From Gammaproteobacteria bacterium (lineage in GTDB: Bacteria > Pseudomonadota > Gammaproteobacteria > Arenicellales > Poriferihabitantaceae): a DNA stretch of 9,274 nucleotides. Under the pieces are notes generated by a model, which made no database searches, was not told the origin of the DNA, and saw only the letters and a list, made by a program, of their open reading frames with translations. This document shows positions 1 to 7,152 of the stretch, piece by piece. The stretch covers positions 1-9,274 of the forward strand of contig JAHRAW010000064.1 of NCBI GenBank assembly GCA_020027415.1. The letters are read 5' to 3'. Positions within the stretch are counted from its first letter, which is position 1. Every line of letters starts with the position of its first letter. Made by a program: the position numbers and the translations under genes.

Positions 1-120
1 TACAAAGCAATCCAAAGATTGCAATCCGCCGGATTTAATAAAAAATCTGCCGAAGCAGTGGTCTCCACCGTGCCATTGGTTATCCCTATTTTATGCGCTC
101 CATTCGCGCCAACCTTGTAA
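1..120 (+). pseudogene. Truncated DUF1640-like fragment (5' end outside window)
   Basis: The plus strand is open from the left edge to a TAA at 118-120, giving 39 residues. The first ~24 (from YKAIQRLQSAGF to AEAVVSTV) look like the conserved N-terminal segment of DUF1640 family proteins, small coiled-coil proteins that usually begin with a 'FDT..K.V..L..AGF...QAEA' type motif. That match is from memory of the family. The remaining ~15 residues (PLVIPILCAPFAPTL) do not resemble the family, which should continue with a long coiled coil and a C-terminal membrane helix. Those last codons are antisense to the end of addA, whose own C-terminus looks intact. I infer an N-terminal remnant left after a deletion or rearrangement. 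It could also be a short gene, or chance. The start codon is not in the window. Confidence 0.4.
40..58 (-). terminator. Possible intrinsic terminator after addA
   Basis: Read on the minus strand, 58 to 47 is CTGC-TTCG-GCAG, a 4-bp stem closed on a stable UUCG tetraloop. It is followed after one base by six T (45-40). It lies about 33 bases past the addA stop. The stem is short, so efficiency is doubtful. Two more small perfect hairpins follow at 35-23 (5-bp stem, 3-base loop) and 22-7 (6-bp stem, 4-base loop). The same bases are coding for the DUF1640-like fragment on the other strand, so coincidence is possible. Confidence 0.35.
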
Positions 121-3100
121 CGCTGGGAAGTATAACCCTAAGCGAATTTCACCCGCCGATTGTTTCGTTTCAGTTTCGGTTGCGGTTGCTTTCTCGTCTT
201 CCGCCCGCAGTTGTTTCACCACGGCGGCGTAGCGCGCCATTTGTGGTTGGTGGCGGTCTTGTTCGCGGTCTAAGAATTCCGTTGCATCACCGCCTTGGTG
301 GCGGCTGGATTTGAAATCCACAATCCAGCAGACGCCGTCGGGCGTGATGAAACTTCTATCTATGCGGGTATGCACGATTTGCCCGTCCACTACGCCCGAT
401 ACCGCCCATTCGGTTTTGACGCGGTGATTTGTCGGCGAGAAAATCCACGCGGCGCGCGGGTCGCGTTGCGCTTTTTGCACGGCTTCCACCACTTGCCGCA
501 AGCCGCTTTTTAGTTGGTCGGCGGGCATGCCATGGTGCGCGAGTTGGTTGCGCCAATGTTGTTTTTGTTGGGCGGTGATTTTTTGCCGACACCAACCTTG
601 CCAATCGGTGTGCGCAACTTGTTGCAGGATGTGATGCAAGACGATGCCGACGATGCGCGCGCTGTCGCCCGCCCAGAAAAATTCAATGGTTTCGCTTTGC
701 TTCTGCACCGCTGCCGTTGTTGCCGGGAGGGGTAGGGTGGGCGGCAACTTTGGCAAGGTCCAATCTGCCGGCAGTTTTTGCAGGGTTTGTGAGTCGGCGG
801 CGGCTTTGGTTTCCGTTTCCGTTTCGGCTTCGGTGTGGGCGGCAAATTCGGCTGCGGCGGCAAAATCAGGCTGCACTCGTTGCCATAATAAGCCCAGAAA
901 GGAAGCCTCCGCAGGCGTGGATATCACGTCTTTGTGGCGGTCATAACGCGCCGCGCCGAATAGGTGCAAACTATGCCGCGCGCGCGTGCAGGCGACATAC
1001 AGCACCCGCGCATCTTCATTGCGATGGTGGATTTTTTCCAACTCCGCAAGGTAGCAATAGAACATGTCCGGCGGCCCCCGTCCGGTCGTCGCCGTCGCCG
1101 AGTCTGGCAAGGGCGCGAGTAGCAACTGGTCGGGTAGGTTGCGCCAGCGCAGTAGGGGTTTTTCATGGCCGCGCGTGGGGCGGTGCAAATTGGGCAGGAT
1201 GACGTGGTCAAATTCCAAGCCTTTGGCTTTGTGAATGGTTAATAACTGCACCGCCGCCGCGCCCGCTACGGTTGTAGTTTCAGTTGCAGTGGTAGCGGCG
1301 CCGCCTTGCGCCCACAACTGCTCGCAGGCTTGGCGCAAAGTGGCGGCGGTGATTTCGCGGTTGTCAGATTCCATTTGGCTCAACAACTCAAAATATCGTT
1401 GGCAATCTTGCAAGTCCGATTGGCTGACGGTTGCCGGTCCGCCCACCGCCAACCACGCGCCTTCCACATTGCGGCGCAACGGAATGCGCCCTTGCTGGTG
1501 CAAGGCAGGCGCCAACGCCGCGCGCAATCTGGCTAACGCAGTTTGCGCGGACTCCGACAAGCGCGCCAACACCGCCGGGTCTTGCCATAACTCTAATATG
1601 GTGGCATGCGGCTGCAAATTGGTTGCCGACTCTGACTTTCCGTCATCTCCACGAGCCGACTCCAATTCCCCGTCATTCCCGCGTTCTGTTAAGCCTGCCC
1701 CCGCAGGCTTTAAGCGGGGGCTGGAATCTTCTCCGACTGCGGTAAGCATCGCAAGGTCGGCAAGCCGCAAGCCGCACCATGGCGCGCGCAACAGGCTGAG
1801 CCAAGCGATACGGTCGGCGGGCTGCAACAAGGCGCGCGTCAGCGACAGCAAATCCCGAATCGCCAAGCGTTCGCCCAAGGCTTCCAACTCAATGGCTTGA
1901 AACGGGATTTCGCGTTGGCGCAGGGCCGCAGCGAGGTCGTGTAAGTGCGCGCGCGCGCGCCCTAATACGGCAATGCGATGGGTTGGGTTTTGTGCTTGCA
2001 GTTGCTGAATGAGGGCGGCGATGGCGGCGGCTTCGGCGGCCGGGTGGCGCGCTGATTTCAGCGCGGCGTGAATATGCACGCGAGTGCTTTCATCGGGCGC
2101 GCCGACCGCTTGCGCGCGGGCGTATTTAACCGCGCTTTGGCTCGGCTCGTTGCGCCTCGGCATCACCGCAAAAAAAGTGTCGTTGAACCAGTTGACCAAC
2201 GGCGCGGCGGAGCGGAAGTTGCTGGTTAGGCGGATTTTTTGCACCGCCAATTCGCCGAATTGTTGGCGTTCCCATACGTGTAAAAAATTGCCCACTTCGG
2301 CTTCGCGAAAGCGATAGATGGATTGCATCGGGTCGCCGACAAAAAACACCGTGCGCCATTCATCGCGCTGCCAGCCGGCGGTGAGGCGCGTTAATAAATC
2401 AAGGTGCGCGGTGGAAGTGTCTTGGAATTCATCGACCAATAAATGCGCCAGTCGATAGTCAAACGCCAACGCCAAATCGGACGGCGCGTGCGCTTCGCCG
2501 AGCGCCATCACCGCGCGCTGGGTGAGTTCTATGTAGTCGGCTTGGTTTTGTTCTTTGAACAGCAGGCGCAGTTCGCCGGCCGCCAAGCGCAGCAATTGCA
2601 TCAACGCCGCCAACGATTCCCATTGCGCGTCGCTGAAAACCGCGGGCGGGAGTATGCGGATGGCGCGCCAAGCATTTTGCAGTTGCGGCTGCGCGGCGAT
2701 TGTTTCCAATAAAGCCAGCATGCGCGCTTTGACTTTTTTGTGTGCGCTGCTGTCGACGGGGAAGCCTTGATTTTTGGTCACCAATTTGCGCAACGTGCCT
2801 TTCTGCGTTAGCAGCAACTCGGCAAGGAAATGCCACTGCGAGATATGCCGGTGAGTGGCGGGCGGAAAATTTTGCGTTGGCAACTTGGGCGATTCGGACG
2901 ATGCCGAAGACTCCGAAGACTCAGGCAAGTGCTCGGCGGCAAAGCGCGCCAGACTCAGCAACTCAGTTTGCATGGCGGGCGGCAATAGCGCACGCACTTT
3001 TTCCAACTCCGCATTGATATGCCGTTGCCACATGCTTTCAAACTGAGCGCGGTCGGTGGCATGGCTTTGCCCCAAGATGCGCATCCATAAATCGCGCTTC

Positions 3101-3714
3101 GCCAACATATTGGTCAACAACGCGATTGCCTGATTCCAATCGGCTGCCACCAACGCCAGCAGTTGGCGGGCGGCGGGAGTCCATTCATCGCGCTGTTCAA
3201 TATGCTCAAGCGCGCGCTTAGCAGCGCGTTGATACAGCGGCGCCGGGTCCTCCACGATAGCGGGCGGCGCGCCAAACCGCGCCGACCATGGCATACGGCA
3301 AACCAGTTCATTGCAGAATGCGTCAATGGTGTGGATGCGCAGCCGCCGCAGGTTGTCGCTCAATTGCCAGTTGTGTTTGGCGTTGTTGGCATGCACCGCG
3401 GCCACCGCCGCCAACAAGTCGGGGTCGTCTTCTGGTTCGCCGTTTTGCTGTTCGCGGTTGAGCGCGTTGCAGATGCGCGCGCGCATTTCGGCGGTGGCTT
3501 TTTTGGTGAAGGTGATGGCTAAGATTTGTTCCGGCGCCTCCACCCGCGCCAGTAAATTGAGATAGCGGCGCACCAGTAAGGTGGTTTTGCCGGAACCGGC
3601 CGGGGCTTGCACGATGAACGAGCGGCGGATGTCCAACGCGCATTGGCGGTGCGCGTGGTCGGGCGGCGGCGAGGATTCACTCAGTTCACTCATCTCTGAG
3701 GCGGGCTTGCTCAT
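91..3714 (-). CDS. addA: AddA-type ATP-dependent helicase-nuclease (UvrD/RecB family)
   Basis: This 1207-residue protein is a superfamily 1A helicase with a C-terminal RecB-type nuclease, the usual AddA layout and length. It should unwind and cut double-strand ends together with the AddB-like protein, preparing 3' tails for RecA. Visible motifs: Q-motif Gln24; Walker A APAGSGKT at 37-44 (Lys43); motif Ia ITFTKKATAEMR near 66; Walker B DEFQD at 428-432; motif III GDPMQSIYRFR at 460-470; motif IV SNFRS at 498-502; motif V HKAKGLEFD at 828-836; motif VI CTRAR at 909-913. The nuclease has a GxxxH-type element and Asp1119, Asp1133-x-Lys1135 (VDFKSS), then a QMARY helix, so both activities look intact. 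The start ATG overlaps the upstream gene's TGA (ATGA), implying translational coupling. Oddities: a palindromic repeat-derived insert around residues 660-697 and Thr/Glu or Ser/Glu patches near 264-274, 805-820, 960-971 and 1174-1185. RecB proper is less likely because no RecC or RecD is adjacent. Confidence 0.93.
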   Translation of the reverse strand: MSKPASEMSELSESSPPPDHAHRQCALDIRRSFIVQAPAGSGKTTLLVRRYLNLLARVEAPEQILAITFTKKATAEMRARICNALNREQQNGEPEDDPDLLAAVAAVHANNAKHNWQLSDNLRRLRIHTIDAFCNELVCRMPWSARFGAPPAIVEDPAPLYQRAAKRALEHIEQRDEWTPAARQLLALVAADWNQAIALLTNMLAKRDLWMRILGQSHATDRAQFESMWQRHINAELEKVRALLPPAMQTELLSLARFAAEHLPESSESSASSESPKLPTQNFPPATHRHISQWHFLAELLLTQKGTLRKLVTKNQGFPVDSSAHKKVKARMLALLETIAAQPQLQNAWRAIRILPPAVFSDAQWESLAALMQLLRLAAGELRLLFKEQNQADYIELTQRAVMALGEAHAPSDLALAFDYRLAHLLVDEFQDTSTAHLDLLTRLTAGWQRDEWRTVFFVGDPMQSIYRFREAEVGNFLHVWERQQFGELAVQKIRLTSNFRSAAPLVNWFNDTFFAVMPRRNEPSQSAVKYARAQAVGAPDESTRVHIHAALKSARHPAAEAAAIAALIQQLQAQNPTHRIAVLGRARAHLHDLAAALRQREIPFQAIELEALGERLAIRDLLSLTRALLQPADRIAWLSLLRAPWCGLRLADLAMLTAVGEDSSPRLKPAGAGLTERGNDGELESARGDDGKSESATNLQPHATILELWQDPAVLARLSESAQTALARLRAALAPALHQQGRIPLRRNVEGAWLAVGGPATVSQSDLQDCQRYFELLSQMESDNREITAATLRQACEQLWAQGGAATTATETTTVAGAAAVQLLTIHKAKGLEFDHVILPNLHRPTRGHEKPLLRWRNLPDQLLLAPLPDSATATTGRGPPDMFYCYLAELEKIHHRNEDARVLYVACTRARHSLHLFGAARYDRHKDVISTPAEASFLGLLWQRVQPDFAAAAEFAAHTEAETETETKAAADSQTLQKLPADWTLPKLPPTLPLPATTAAVQKQSETIEFFWAGDSARIVGIVLHHILQQVAHTDWQGWCRQKITAQQKQHWRNQLAHHGMPADQLKSGLRQVVEAVQKAQRDPRAAWIFSPTNHRVKTEWAVSGVVDGQIVHTRIDRSFITPDGVCWIVDFKSSRHQGGDATEFLDREQDRHQPQMARYAAVVKQLRAEDEKATATETETKQSAGEIRLGLYFPALQGWREWSA
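162..195 (-). repeat. Hexamer-like Thr/Glu low-complexity patch in addA
   Basis: On the coding strand this stretch is built of GAAACN/GCAACC-like hexamers and encodes ATATETETKQ within the nuclease domain (residues about 1174-1185), after the catalytic Lys1135 and before the final LGLYFP strand. It resembles the patch at 805-835. It may be a variable-length simple-sequence insert in a surface loop. Confidence 0.6.
805..835 (-). repeat. Hexamer-like Thr/Glu low-complexity patch in addA
   Basis: Degenerate GAAACG/GAAGCC hexamers encode TEAETETETKA (residues about 960-971), in the linker between helicase motif VI and the nuclease domain. The core TETETK also occurs in the patch at 162-195. The linker is a place where length change should be tolerated. 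Confidence 0.6.
1625..1684. repeat. 30-bp imperfect tandem duplication inside addA
   Basis: Units at 1625-1654 and 1655-1684 both start GCCGAC and both contain CGTCAT; I count 22 of 30 positions identical. The 30-base period preserves the frame and gives two related decapeptides in AddA, RGNDGELESA and RGDDGKSESA. Unit 2 runs into the palindromic repeat that starts at about 1668, so the duplication probably involved the edge of that element. Confidence 0.7.
1668..1729. repeat. Palindromic dispersed-type repeat inserted in frame in addA
   Basis: The left side reads CCCGTCATTCCCGCG and the right side CTGGAATCT, both identical to parts of the intergenic element at 6703-6781. Between them are two overlapping perfect hairpins: 1691-1698 with 1703-1710 (8-bp stem AAGCCTGC, 4-base loop), and 1697-1704 with 1714-1721 (8-bp stem GCCCCCGC, 9-base loop). 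It is read through in the addA frame as a Pro/Gly/Ser-rich segment (SSPRLKPAGAGLTERGNDG) not expected in AddA, between helicase motifs IV and V. I infer insertion of a mobile palindromic element, as with in-frame palindromic elements known from Rickettsia. Confidence 0.7.
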
Positions 3715-6668
3715 GGCCTCGAGTCCGCGCGCGTGGCTTCTCCAAATTCGGCGGCTTCGGCGGACTCTCCACCTTCCTCAACTTCGGCAAGGGCAACTTG
3801 CTTGCTCTTGTCAATGCGGCAGAGGCCGTCCAACTGGCAAAATTTGCACGCGTTCAGCAATGGATCTACGCGCGCTTGCCCTTGCAGAAACTCGGTGGCG
3901 AGGTTGGCGAGCGCATGCCGCCAGTGGGTTAGCATGGCTTGCCAATCGGCGAATTCGGCTTTCAGCGCGCGCTGTTCTGCCAGCGGCGTGAACGGCGGAT
4001 TGGCGGTTACATGGTGGTGGTTGGTGATGCCGATATATTTGCATTGCCCGGCTTTCAGCCGCGCAAAAGCGAGCGTTTCTATCGGCTGGTTGGCGTTGGC
4101 GTGGTGATGGTGGTCCGCGTCCGCATCCATTAAGGCGATGGCGTATAGCGGCAGTTGCGGGTCTTGCAAGCGCGCGCCGCGCCAGCCGCTGACGCTGGTT
4201 TGCGCGCCGGTTTTGTAATCTATTAGGGTGCGCGCGCCAGTTTCGCAGACATCAATGCGGTCTATGCTCAGGTTCAGTTCCAGCCCGTGTAGGGTGAAGG
4301 AGATGCGCTGTTCCAACGCCTGCACCGAAAACGCAACTTCGCGTTGTTGCTCCACTTGCAACCATTCGCGCACCACGGCCTGCGCCCATTGGTTTTGGGT
4401 TTCGGCAAACTGCGCGCCGCAGCCGCTGATTAATTGATATCTGGCGCTCGCGGTGGTGACCGCGGCGTGCACAATTTCATGCAACTGCTGCTCCGCCAAC
4501 GCGCGCAACTTTTGCGAACGTTGAATTTTCTGCCACACCAACTGCAGCGCGTGATGCAACAACGAGCCGCGCTGGGCGGCGTCCAAGCCTTGCGCGTTGG
4601 CGTCCAACGCTTGCTCCTGCGCCGCGAGGCGATGCACCGCAAACGCGCGAAACGGACACTGCGCCTGATTTTTAAGCAGCGATGAACCGCCTTTGGCGCG
4701 CGCGTGCGGCGGGAATTTCGGTCCGCAGGCGTCCACGAATTCGGTTAATTTTGGGCGCTGCGCATGCACGATGTTGGCGGGGGTGGCGAAGGAATAGGGG
4801 GGTTCGTGGTGCGCGGTCGCTGCGCCGCCGGCGTTCTTGGCGCATTCGGCAAACAGCGGGCTTGGCACGGTGGCAATGTCGTCCTCTTGGCGCGGATAGG
4901 ACAGCACCGCGTGCTTGCTGGCGGCGATGAGACGTTGTTGGAGACGCGCGGCGTGGGCGTAGTTGTGTTCGGTGGAGGCGGCAAACACCCCCGCCAGCCG
5001 CTGCGCCGCCGGCGCTAAGAACGGCGTGGGGCGAACTTGGGGTGGCCAATCGCGGTCCACTAAATCGCCGAACCAGAGTCCATCAAACTGCTGTCCGGCG
5101 GCTTCCAAAATACCCAGCACTTGCACTTGCACCGCCGCCGCTGAGTGCGCTTCCACTTGAAAGGTCTGTTCTTGCAGGCGGCGTTGCAACCACGATAAAG
5201 CGGTGGCGGCGGCAATCGGCGGGGTGGTCAGGTCTAACGTGGCTAAGTAGCGGAGTTGTTCGCGCACCGCTTCCACGGTTTGATATTCATCGCTGTCTAA
5301 GGCGCGTTCGCCGAGCCAGCCGAGCGTTTCCAGCCACTCGCTGAAAGTTTTCATCCAGTGGCTGATGAATCGCTTTTTTCGGCGTGGGTTGTTTTTTTCA
5401 TGCGCCGCCCACGCGGATTGCAGGAGCGCGGTGAGCCGCGGGCAGGGGCAGGATTTTTCCGCCTGCGGCAGTTGTTTGAGGAAGTCGGCGAAGCCGATTT
5501 GATACGGCAGTTGCGCGCGCAGGCGGCGTTCTAATTGGGCGCGCGGCATGGCTTCGCGCTCGGCGCCGCGCACAAACGGCGAGCGCACCAGTTGGCACAA
5601 GGCGTCGCTGCGCAACGGCTGATTCGCCAACGGCGCTAACGCCACCAACGCGGCTTTTACCAACGGATACTGGCTGAGTGGGTCGCCTAAGGAGAGGTGA
5701 TACGGCAGTTGCGCGCTAACCGCCGGCGCAACCAACTGCTGCGGGCTTAAGGTCTGGCGCAGCGCATATTCCACCGCCGGCGCGGCTTGGTGCATGTCCG
5801 GGGCGATGATGGCGAGGCGCATTTGTGGGTTTTGCGTATGCTGTTCGCGCGCCCACTGCGCCGCACTCAGCCACTGACTGGCGGCATCGGGGTAGCTGTG
5901 GAATTCAATTTTCTGCTGGCTTGGGGCGGGCGGCGCGGTAACCGTTATTTCAATATGGGCGCGTTGCAACGCCGTCACCAAGGCTTGCTGCTGCGGCAAT
6001 AACTGGTCAAAGCCGACTAATTCAAGTTGCCCGAATATGCGCGCGAGGTCGGTTGCGGGTTCGGTTTGCGGCTTGGTTTCAGACCGGGTTTCAAGCGCAG
6101 CGAGTAGCTCCATCACGCGCGCGGCGAGGCGGTGGCGATCCAGCCAGTTGCGGTTTGCGCAGAGTTGTTCAAATTGATTTGCCCAGCGCCGCAGGCAGCG
6201 GTGGTCGGGTTGGTTGGAAGCGGTGGCTTGGCGTAGCGCAATATCCCATTGGTGGCAGAGTTGCCATGCCGCCACCGCGCTTTTGGCGGTGGCGTAGGGA
6301 TTCCACAACGGTTCCGTTGAGATTCCCGAGATTTCCGCGCTTGCCAGCCGCGCCCGGCGACTGATGTCATCGCGGATGATGCGTTCCCAAACCGCCACCA
6401 GTTGCGCGTCATTCAGTAGCAACGGCGGTGCGGGTGGCGCAGGCGATTCGCCGGCCGCCAGACTATGCAGGTCGTGCAGTTGCTGCCAAGTTCGCGGTAG
6501 CCACGCCGCATACGGCAATACATCCGCGCTTTCCCACGCCAGTTTGCCGTCGGCGACTTGTTGGCGGTCAAATTGTTGCCGCAGTTCCCGCGCCAGCCGC
6601 TGATTGGCGGTAATTACGGTGACGCTGTTTGATAGCCGCTGATGAATGGAGGTGCGGGGGGTGGGCAT
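3711..6668 (-). CDS. addB: AddB-like PD-(D/E)XK nuclease with Fe-S cysteines
   Basis: This 985-residue protein is the second subunit of an AddAB-type end-resection complex. It resembles the ~900-residue proteobacterial AddB-like proteins often annotated 'probable DNA repair protein'. The N-terminus (VITANQRLARELR, about 18-30) is the usual opening of that family. I see no Walker A site, unlike Bacillus AddB, so the helicase-like core is probably structural. The C-terminal nuclease has RG-x3-H (Gly701, His705), Asp803 (IDRID), Asp817-Tyr-Lys819 (LIDYKTG) and Gln838-x3-Tyr842, so the active site looks complete. Cys671 plus Cys941, Cys944 and Cys950 (CKFCQLDGLC) match the four 4Fe-4S ligands of AddB nucleases. 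A His cluster (853-856) follows a DADAD run. No Shine-Dalgarno sequence is visible before the ATG. The stop overlaps the addA start by 4 bases. The family assignment is firm; exact orthology to Bacillus AddB is not. Confidence 0.88.
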   Translation of the reverse strand: MPTPRTSIHQRLSNSVTVITANQRLARELRQQFDRQQVADGKLAWESADVLPYAAWLPRTWQQLHDLHSLAAGESPAPPAPPLLLNDAQLVAVWERIIRDDISRRARLASAEISGISTEPLWNPYATAKSAVAAWQLCHQWDIALRQATASNQPDHRCLRRWANQFEQLCANRNWLDRHRLAARVMELLAALETRSETKPQTEPATDLARIFGQLELVGFDQLLPQQQALVTALQRAHIEITVTAPPAPSQQKIEFHSYPDAASQWLSAAQWAREQHTQNPQMRLAIIAPDMHQAAPAVEYALRQTLSPQQLVAPAVSAQLPYHLSLGDPLSQYPLVKAALVALAPLANQPLRSDALCQLVRSPFVRGAEREAMPRAQLERRLRAQLPYQIGFADFLKQLPQAEKSCPCPRLTALLQSAWAAHEKNNPRRKKRFISHWMKTFSEWLETLGWLGERALDSDEYQTVEAVREQLRYLATLDLTTPPIAAATALSWLQRRLQEQTFQVEAHSAAAVQVQVLGILEAAGQQFDGLWFGDLVDRDWPPQVRPTPFLAPAAQRLAGVFAASTEHNYAHAARLQQRLIAASKHAVLSYPRQEDDIATVPSPLFAECAKNAGGAATAHHEPPYSFATPANIVHAQRPKLTEFVDACGPKFPPHARAKGGSSLLKNQAQCPFRAFAVHRLAAQEQALDANAQGLDAAQRGSLLHHALQLVWQKIQRSQKLRALAEQQLHEIVHAAVTTASARYQLISGCGAQFAETQNQWAQAVVREWLQVEQQREVAFSVQALEQRISFTLHGLELNLSIDRIDVCETGARTLIDYKTGAQTSVSGWRGARLQDPQLPLYAIALMDADADHHHHANANQPIETLAFARLKAGQCKYIGITNHHHVTANPPFTPLAEQRALKAEFADWQAMLTHWRHALANLATEFLQGQARVDPLLNACKFCQLDGLCRIDKSKQVALAEVEEGGESAEAAEFGEATRADSRP

Positions 6669-6702
6669 ATTTCAGTGGGCGGTGAGGTGGGAAGCCTGAG
6701 CC

Positions 6703-6781
6703 CGTCATTCCCGCGAAATCTGGAATCTCCTTAGCGGAGGCGGAAGAGGAGATTCCAGATTAAAAGACTGCAGGAATGACG
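6703..6781. repeat. Intergenic palindromic (MITE/REP-like) element
   Basis: Outer 9-bp inverted repeats (CGTCATTCC at 6703-6711, GGAATGACG at 6773-6781) enclose a perfect 14-bp inverted repeat, AATCTGGAATCTCC at 6717-6730 and its complement at 6748-6761, with one further T-A pair. The whole can fold into a long hairpin in RNA or DNA. GTCATTCCCGCG...GGAATC sequences are common dispersed repeats in proteobacteria, which is known only in general terms. It fills most of the 134-base gap between the PCD stop and the addB start, so on a shared transcript it would form a strong stem just before addB. It carries no T tract expected of a terminator. A related copy lies in addA at 1668-1729. Confidence 0.75.
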
Positions 6782-6802
6782 AAGAGGGGGGCGTGGTTGC
6801 CG

Positions 6803-7114
6803 CTATTTGCCGAGCAAAGCATCCATCCGACTCGCCAAGTCAAAATCCAGTTGGGTGAGACCGCCGGCGTCGTGGGTGGTTAAATCCACGCGCACGGTTT
6901 TATAGACATTGCACCATTCGGGGTGGTGATTCATGCGCTCCGCCAGCAGGGCGGCTTGGCTCATAAAGCCGAACGCGGCCACAAAATCGCGGAAGACAAA
7001 AGTTTTGTGGAGTTTGCAGTCCATGATTTGCCATGGCTCAGCGGCGGCGCGATTGAGTTGAGCGAGCGCCTGCTGAACGGCGGCGGCGGATAAAGGAGCA
7101 GTGATTTTGGGCAT
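6803..7114 (-). CDS. phhB: Pterin-4a-carbinolamine dehydratase
   Basis: The 103-residue product matches the pterin-4a-carbinolamine dehydratase (PCD/DCoH) family in length and signature. The run NHHPEW at 62-67, then NVY (69-71), and THDAGGLT at 80-87 give the catalytic histidines His63, His64 and His81. The enzyme dehydrates 4a-hydroxytetrahydropterin to quinonoid dihydropterin in the cytosol, recycling the cofactor of phenylalanine hydroxylase. No hydroxylase gene is in the window, so the partner here is unknown, and the symbol names the family rather than a proven Phe-hydroxylase role. It lies 38 bases after the SDR gene on the same strand and is probably cotranscribed with it. There is no clear Shine-Dalgarno sequence before the ATG. 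The palindromic element sits directly downstream. Confidence 0.9.
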   Translation of the reverse strand: MPKITAPLSAAAVQQALAQLNRAAAEPWQIMDCKLHKTFVFRDFVAAFGFMSQAALLAERMNHHPEWCNVYKTVRVDLTTHDAGGLTQLDFDLASRMDALLGK

Positions 7115-7152
7115 GGGCGGGGTTCAAGTGGGTTTCAGCTGCGCCGGACGGC

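Noticed and set aside
7..35. Two small perfect hairpins (7-22 and 23-35) considered as a separate terminator or repeat
   Set aside because: Stems are only 5-6 bp, AT-rich, lack a T tract, and lie within the DUF1640-like coding fragment.
717..1202. 161-codon open frame on the plus strand
   Set aside because: It is antisense to addA motif VI and the linker; the product is Arg/Ala-rich without recognisable features.
1625..1735. CRISPR-like array suggested by the repeated GTCAT units
   Set aside because: There are only two imperfect units with no spacers, and the stretch is read in frame as part of AddA.
1235..1900. 221-codon open frame on the plus strand
   Set aside because: It lies entirely antisense to the conserved helicase region of addA, its product is Ala/Ser/Arg/Lys-rich with no domain, and it arises from the GC-rich composition.
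1948..1962. GCGCGC run considered as a Z-DNA or recombination site
   Set aside because: Such runs occur throughout the window and simply encode Ala/Arg codons in addA.
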